A stretch of DNA of 8,815 bases. It comes from Pseudomonadota bacterium. GTDB taxonomy: Bacteria; Pseudomonadota; Gammaproteobacteria; Pseudomonadales; Azotimanducaceae. The stretch is taken from the NCBI GenBank assembly GCA_027622495.1, contig JAQBYL010000157.1, positions 1-8,815 on the forward strand, written 5' to 3'. Under the pieces are notes generated by a model, which did no database searches, had not been told where the DNA came from, and saw only the letters and a program-made list of their open reading frames with translations. Shown here piece by piece: positions 5,084-8,815 of the stretch. How positions within the stretch are numbered: position 1 is the first letter of the stretch; every line of letters begins with the position of its first letter. The position numbers and the translations under genes are program-made.

Positions 5084-6286
5084 ATGAAGCCCGATCGAAT
5101 AAACGATGTGACTCTCTATCAGGTAGCGCCCCGATGGATGTTCCTGAAGATCCGTACAGAAGCCGGGATTGAAGGTTGGGGTGAACCCATGATCGAAGGG
5201 CAGCACCAGAGTGTGGCTGCGCTGATCGAATTCTGGTCGAGCCTCGACGGCGTTGTTATCGGCCAGGATTCAAAACGGATCAATCACCTGCTGAAAAAAC
5301 TGTACAGCCAGACTTTTTACCATGGTGGTCCGGTTCACATGGCAGCGATTGCCGGCATCGATATGGCGCTGTGGGATATCGCCGGTAAGAGGGCGGCAAA
5401 ACCCTGTTACGAACTCTGGGGAGGGAATGCCTGCGATCTTGACGGAACGCTCGCCTACACCTGGTTCGGCGGTAACGAGGCAACCCCCGCAAAAGCCGCT
5501 GAACAGATTGCCAGCGAATATGCCGGCGGTAAGAGATTCTTCAAGATGAACGCCTGCCCGCCGATGGGGCCGGTGGATGTGGATGGTTCAATTGATCAGG
5601 CCGTTGAACGTCTGAGGCTGTGTCGCGAGGCGGCCCCGGATGCGTTGATTGCTCTCGACTGGCATGGCCGGCTCAAGCCGCCTGAAGCCCGACGTGCCAT
5701 CGAGCAGACCGACCGGTTCAATGTGTGGTTTCACGAAGAGCCGGTACTGCCGAAAAATTATCATTGCCTGGCGGAACTGCATTCGCGCACGAGTTCCAAG
5801 ATCGCGCTTGGCGAACGCCTGACCGATCTGTACCAGTTCAGGCAGGCTCTCGAAACAGGTGGCGTGGACATACTGCAACCGGATCTCAGTCACATCGGGC
5901 CGACCATGGGCCGTAAGGTGGCGGCGTTGGCCGAGGCCTATGATGTGGGGCTCACGTTTCACGCACCGCTCGGACCGGTTAACCGCACCTGCTCTGTGCA
6001 TCTGGGGGTCACAACGGATCGTTACTTTTTTCAGGAGTGCAGTGACGACATGCACTATAATTCGCAGGGCGAGGCAGACGAAATCAGAAATGCAGCTTAT
6101 TACCTGACTGAAACCTCAGCGCAGCAGTATCGGATCCGTAATGGCAAGGTAGCGATTTCAGCTGATCCAGGGCTCGGGTTGCACATGGATGAACAAAAAA
6201 TCATCGCGGCAGCTGCCGAAGGTCATACCTGGCACGACTTCATCAACGCGGCGAATCTGGCAAACGGTCTACCGACCGAGTGGTGA
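5084..6286 (+). CDS. Enolase-superfamily sugar-acid dehydratase, D-galactonate dehydratase (DgoD) type
   Basis: This 400-residue protein belongs to the mandelate racemase/muconate lactonizing group and is closest by eye to D-galactonate dehydratase. The N-terminal capping domain has PRWMFLKIRTEAGIEGWGEP (16-35) and GGPVHMAAIAGIDMALWDI (81-99). The barrel has FKMNACPPMG (153-162), metal ligands D192 (with H194 in LDWHGR), E218 (FHEEPV) and E244 (GERL), the catalytic H293 (TFHAPLGP) and E318 (FFQECSD). These correspond to D183, H185, E209, E235, H285 and E310 of E. coli DgoD. The reaction is Mg-dependent removal of water from an aldonate to give a 2-keto-3-deoxy acid. Length is near the family's ~380, so it is complete. 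The ATG at 5084 is chosen because it aligns with the family's N-terminus, although its ribosome binding site (GAAAGC) is poor. No kinase, aldolase or sugar transporter is nearby, so galactonate specificity is not proven. Confidence 0.88.
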   Translation: MKPDRINDVTLYQVAPRWMFLKIRTEAGIEGWGEPMIEGQHQSVAALIEFWSSLDGVVIGQDSKRINHLLKKLYSQTFYHGGPVHMAAIAGIDMALWDIAGKRAAKPCYELWGGNACDLDGTLAYTWFGGNEATPAKAAEQIASEYAGGKRFFKMNACPPMGPVDVDGSIDQAVERLRLCREAAPDALIALDWHGRLKPPEARRAIEQTDRFNVWFHEEPVLPKNYHCLAELHSRTSSKIALGERLTDLYQFRQALETGGVDILQPDLSHIGPTMGRKVAALAEAYDVGLTFHAPLGPVNRTCSVHLGVTTDRYFFQECSDDMHYNSQGEADEIRNAAYYLTETSAQQYRIRNGKVAISADPGLGLHMDEQKIIAAAAEGHTWHDFINAANLANGLPTEW

Positions 6287-6296
6287 GGCGCGAGGG

Positions 6297-7592
6297 TTAG
6301 TTACTTTTTGCCTGTGCGATCCGCTCGGCTTCGCTGAACACCCGCAGAAAATTGCCGCCCCAGATTTTTTCGATATCACTTGTGTCGTAACCGTTGTCGA
6401 GCAGCACGGCGGTCAGGTTCATGGCACCACTTGCGTCATCAAAACCCTCAATGCCGCCACCGTGGTTGAAGTCGTTGCCGATGCCGACGTGGTCGATGCC
6501 AATGCGGTCGACGATGTAGTTAATGTGATCGACCATCACATCAATGCTGCCTGGTCCAAGGAGAGTGCTTATCGCCCCGATGTAGGCCTGTTGCACGTCT
6601 GGATCTTCGATCTCCCAGTACAGCTCATAAGGGTAGTCGTAGGCGTCCGGTAAGCCGGCAGTCTGTCGGGCTTCTTTGATGCGGCGGTCGAGATCAGCAT
6701 CGTTTGAATCGAAAAGATAGCCGCGGAAGGCTGCCACATGGATCACCCCGCCGGTTGCACCGATGCGATCAATCTCCTCATCAGAAAGATTGCGTCTGAC
6801 GTTCGAAAGCGCCTGAACGTTTGAGTGGCTCGCGATGATTGGTGCCACTGACAGGTCCAGCACCTGAAGGGTCGCCTGTTTCGAGAGTTGCGACACGTCA
6901 ACCACACCGCCAAGACCATTGATCCGCGCGATGGCATCTCGGCCGAGCGCAGACAGACCGCCATGTTCCGCATCTGGTTCGTAACTGCTGGTCTCACCGT
7001 TGTAGACCGGGCGTGATGAATCGGCGAAATCGTTGTGGCCCATGTGGGTCAGAGCAAACACCCGTACCCCGGATGCGTACAGATCATCCAGTGTTTCCAC
7101 ATGGGTTCCCAGAATGCGTGCATTCTGAAAGCCGAGGATAATTGCCGTCTTGCCATCTTCGTGGGCGGTGATCACATCGGTCGCCGACCTGGCCAGGATC
7201 GCATTGTTTGATGGGTCTGCCACAAGCGCGTGGATAGCGGCAAGCTTTTCATCGGCTAATGCGCGGGCTTCGGCATAACCTTTCGGATCGCGTGGGCCGG
7301 GACCTACGGCCACCGCCATGACTACGGCGTCCACACCACCTGCTTTAAGTTTTTCCGGCGCCACCCGTGAAACTCCATCGGGGCCTGCGTAGCGGGAGGG
7401 TTTGTCGGGGATTTCTATGTCGGCGTGTGCATCGAGAACCAGCGCATGATGGTGAACACTCTGCACCGATGCTGTGGCCTCGGCTGGGCTGGGAGCCTGC
7501 TGTGCTTGTGGCGTTTCCTGGGTTGGTTGTGAACAGGCGCCTAAAGCTGCCAGCCCCACTGCAACCAGACCGACCTTATACTTGTGGAACAT
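6297..7592 (-). CDS. M19 (renal/membrane dipeptidase-like) outer-membrane lipoprotein
   Basis: The 431-residue product begins with a lipoprotein signal, MFHKYKVGLVAVGLAALGAC, with lipobox LGAC and lipidated C20. Serine at +2 favours the outer membrane. A proline/glutamine-rich linker (21-42) is followed by the M19 amidohydrolase barrel. Visible site residues are H56 and D58 (LDAHADIE), H183 (LTHMGHND), H256 (ASHSNVQAL), R266/R267 (NVRRNLSDEE) and D374 (IGNDFNHGGG). The bridging glutamate position reads GFQNAR (Q156) and the second-metal histidine position reads VDVSQLS (Q235), so the metal site differs from renal dipeptidase. M19 enzymes cleave dipeptides, including some with D-residues, and N-acyl-amino acids. 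Start choice: AGGAGA at 7603-7598 lies five bases before the ATG at 7592; an upstream TTG at 7655 would bury the signal. The gene converges with the dehydratase, with 10 nt between stops. Confidence 0.9.
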   Translation of the reverse strand: MFHKYKVGLVAVGLAALGACSQPTQETPQAQQAPSPAEATASVQSVHHHALVLDAHADIEIPDKPSRYAGPDGVSRVAPEKLKAGGVDAVVMAVAVGPGPRDPKGYAEARALADEKLAAIHALVADPSNNAILARSATDVITAHEDGKTAIILGFQNARILGTHVETLDDLYASGVRVFALTHMGHNDFADSSRPVYNGETSSYEPDAEHGGLSALGRDAIARINGLGGVVDVSQLSKQATLQVLDLSVAPIIASHSNVQALSNVRRNLSDEEIDRIGATGGVIHVAAFRGYLFDSNDADLDRRIKEARQTAGLPDAYDYPYELYWEIEDPDVQQAYIGAISTLLGPGSIDVMVDHINYIVDRIGIDHVGIGNDFNHGGGIEGFDDASGAMNLTAVLLDNGYDTSDIEKIWGGNFLRVFSEAERIAQAKSN

Positions 7593-7597
7593 GTGTT

Positions 7598-7603
7598 TCT
7601 CCT
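7598..7603 (-). promoter_or_regulatory. Ribosome binding site of the M19 lipoprotein gene
   Basis: AGGAGA on the minus strand lies 5 nt before the ATG at 7592. It fixes that start over the longer TTG at 7655. It lies inside the 3' part of the DOPA-dioxygenase remnant, whose TAA is at 7578-7576, so ribosomes finishing the remnant would pass over it. Confidence 0.8.
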
Positions 7604-7707
7604 GATTTCGCCGACTGGCACAGATCCCGCGCAAGCCCCAGACTGCGCCCGTCAAAGTAGATGTGCGCGTGATAGTGCTTGTGGGTGTTTACCGGCCGCA
7701 GATCGAT

Positions 7708-7731
7708 CGTCTGAGGTGATGTTTGAGGTGA
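7708..7731 (-). repeat. 12-nt tandem repeat encoding SPQT-SPQT
   Basis: Within the DOPA-dioxygenase remnant, codons 7-10 (TCACCTCAAACA) and 11-14 (TCACCTCAGACG) are an imperfect 12-nt tandem duplication, differing at two third-codon positions. It encodes a repeated SPQT before the conserved family domain. Confidence 0.75.
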
Positions 7732-7791
7732 TGCGTGTCGTTTTGTCATGGCTTTGATCCTAGCACGCGCGTGGTCTATGAGCCGCGCAGG

Positions 7792-8815
7792 TCATCCCTG
7801 GTGCGCGCTCTTCTCGATCTGCTCAGCGAGGCCCGCTTCGTATGAAGACATGTCCTGGTTGTGTTCAACACTGTACGTGCGCATCTTTGCGATCTGATCG
7901 CGTTTGCGTACGTCGGTAAAGCGCTGATAGTACTCATCGATATCCTGCTTGGACATCGATGGAAATGTCAGGATCGATTCGCGATGGTTTGCCGGTCGTT
8001 CGTAGTAGTCGACTGGCAGATAGCCCTTGTCGCGGCACTGGTGGAAGAGCTCGGTCCCGGGATAAGGATAAAACACGAAATAGCCGAAGTCGTCGGGTGA
8101 AAGCTCGTCGTGTAGAGCGAGAGTTTCCTCCACCTCGGCTCGTGTTTCGCCTGGTGTACCGATGATGTAGTTTGCAGTGACCAGAATGCCCGCATCACGC
8201 GTTGCTGCGAAGACGTCGCGGAACATCTGATTTGGTGCGTTGCGTTTCATTATCTCCTGGCGCACCCGCTCGCTGCCACTTTCTACACCATAGGTAATGT
8301 GCGCACACCCTGCAGCGGCCAGCATCCGCAATATGTCGGGGGTGACGGTTTCGACCCGCACGTGCAGCGAAAACGGAGTAGCAAACTGATCGCCGAAGGC
8401 AGCACAGAACTCGGTGACCCAGCGGCGGTTGATGGTGAAAGTGTCATCCAGAAAGATGATGTAATTCAACTCGCCGTTATTGCGGATCTCATGTAATTCG
8501 TTCAGCACGCTGGTCAGACTGCGACGCCTGCCATAGTCAGCGTAAGAGCCGTACAGATCAGAAAACTGACGCGCAGCACAGTAGGTGCAGGGGTAGGGGC
8601 AGCCGCGCTGGGTGGTCATGTGGACTACACCATAGCGCTCGCCCAGCATGTCTCTGGCCATGAACGGCAGATTGTCGAGCGGGTCAAATGGGGGGTGCAG
8701 GGTAGGTTTACCAGAGTGGAGCAGATTACGGCTGAGCAGATTTCGCAGACCATCCGTTGGCCGCCCGGCCTCCAGAGCCTGCACCAGACCAAGGAGTGCC
8801 AGTTCGCCCTCGCCA
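7792..8815 (-). CDS. B12-binding-domain radical SAM protein, N-terminus outside window
   Basis: The frame is open to the right edge, giving about 340 visible residues. The first codons read GEGELALLGLVQALEAG, the usual end of a cobalamin-binding Rossmann domain, so the GTG at 8784 is not a start. The radical SAM cluster motif is RGCPYPCTYCAA (CX3CX2C, visible C72, C76, C79), binding a [4Fe-4S] cluster that cleaves S-adenosylmethionine. Further barrel landmarks are IIFLDDTF, GVESGSERVRQEIMKRN, TANYIIGTPGET and the YPYPGTELF segment. Such proteins (BchE/HpnP-like architecture) are methyltransferases, cyclases or other anaerobic-type modifying enzymes, and the substrate cannot be told from sequence. 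The C-terminal tail past about residue 285 is charged and likely subfamily-specific. It heads a minus-strand run with the DOPA-dioxygenase remnant and the M19 lipoprotein. Confidence 0.9.
   Translation of the reverse strand, partial: GEGELALLGLVQALEAGRPTDGLRNLLSRNLLHSGKPTLHPPFDPLDNLPFMARDMLGERYGVVHMTTQRGCPYPCTYCAARQFSDLYGSYADYGRRRSLTSVLNELHEIRNNGELNYIIFLDDTFTINRRWVTEFCAAFGDQFATPFSLHVRVETVTPDILRMLAAAGCAHITYGVESGSERVRQEIMKRNAPNQMFRDVFAATRDAGILVTANYIIGTPGETRAEVEETLALHDELSPDDFGYFVFYPYPGTELFHQCRDKGYLPVDYYERPANHRESILTFPSMSKQDIDEYYQRFTDVRKRDQIAKMRTYSVEHNQDMSSYEAGLAEQIEKSAHQG

Larger units (their letters stand above)
7576..7749 (-). pseudogene. N-terminal remnant of a DOPA 4,5-dioxygenase-like gene (57 codons)
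   Basis: A short frame starts at the ATG at 7749 with AGGA eight bases upstream and ends at a TAA at 7578-7576. It contains IDLRPVNTHKHYHAHIYFDG and then LGLARDLCQSA. The YHAHxYFD segment with its paired histidines is the signature N-terminus of the DOPA 4,5-dioxygenase family, small (~110-residue) extradiol-type ring-cleaving enzymes. The rest of the family sequence, including the later VGPHP-like histidine region, is absent: after QSA the frame runs into KSGETHVPQV, which is the ribosome binding site and start of the M19 gene read in another frame. This suggests a deletion that joined the 5' end of this gene to the M19 gene. It begins 42 nt after the radical SAM stop, so all three were probably one transcript. 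Alternatively it survives as a leader peptide for the M19 gene. Confidence 0.65.

Noticed and set aside
5588..6055. 155-codon minus-strand ORF
   Set aside because: It is antisense to the catalytic region of the dehydratase, which carries all expected motifs.
7593..7655. TTG at 7655 as start of the M19 protein
   Set aside because: It would add 21 residues before a textbook lipoprotein signal, and AGGAGA points to the ATG at 7592. The upstream bases are explained by the dioxygenase remnant in another frame.
1..8815. Transposase, tRNA, rRNA, CRISPR or toxin-antitoxin features that could explain the gene remnants
   Set aside because: None was seen on either strand. The truncations look like deletions without visible insertion-sequence ends or target duplications.

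Overview
The window looks like a chromosomal segment of a fairly GC-rich Pseudomonadota, most likely a gammaproteobacterium. I base this on the protein families (TauD-type oxygenase, sigma-54 activator, DgoD-type enolase, M19 lipoprotein), the CTG/GTG-rich codon use and the AGGA/AAGG-type ribosome binding sites. I cannot name a genus. There are no rRNA or tRNA genes, CRISPR arrays or intact insertion sequences.

Left part (1-3722). The C-terminal part of a Fe(II)/2-oxoglutarate (TauD/TfdA) dioxygenase enters from the left edge. It converges on a minus-strand, operon-like set that reads, in transcription order: an exported DUF442/phosphatase-like protein (3722-3180), a four-domain rhodanese in which only domain 2 keeps the active-site cysteine (3176-1578), and a cupin with the three-histidine pattern of thiol dioxygenases (1473-913). 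The first two genes are 3 nt apart. The third follows a 104-nt gap that contains a hairpin and two mutually exclusive stems ending at the ribosome binding site. The likely common theme is handling of sulfane sulfur and thiols.

Middle (3723-5070). Just upstream of that operon lie two back-to-back gene ruins. One is a persulfide-dioxygenase-like metallo-beta-lactamase gene with a good start site, a shifted C-tract, an internal deletion and a lost 3' half. The other is the last 139 codons of a sigma-54 activator. Together they look like the remains of a regulator/persulfide dioxygenase pair (FisR/PDO type) whose companions survive next door. An unrecognised 121-residue ORF follows.

Right part (5084-8815). 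A plus-strand enolase-superfamily sugar-acid dehydratase (D-galactonate dehydratase type) with all expected catalytic residues converges on a minus-strand run. In transcription order that run is: a B12-binding radical SAM protein (entering from the right edge), a 57-codon remnant of a DOPA 4,5-dioxygenase-like gene not previously obvious because of its size, and an M19 dipeptidase-like lipoprotein in which two metal-ligand positions appear to be glutamine.

Overall this is an accessory-looking, partly decaying region with at least three gene remnants in under 4 kb of its length. The most interesting candidate system is the DUF442 - tetra-rhodanese - thiol-dioxygenase-like operon. All family assignments come from reading motifs by eye; no database search was possible.
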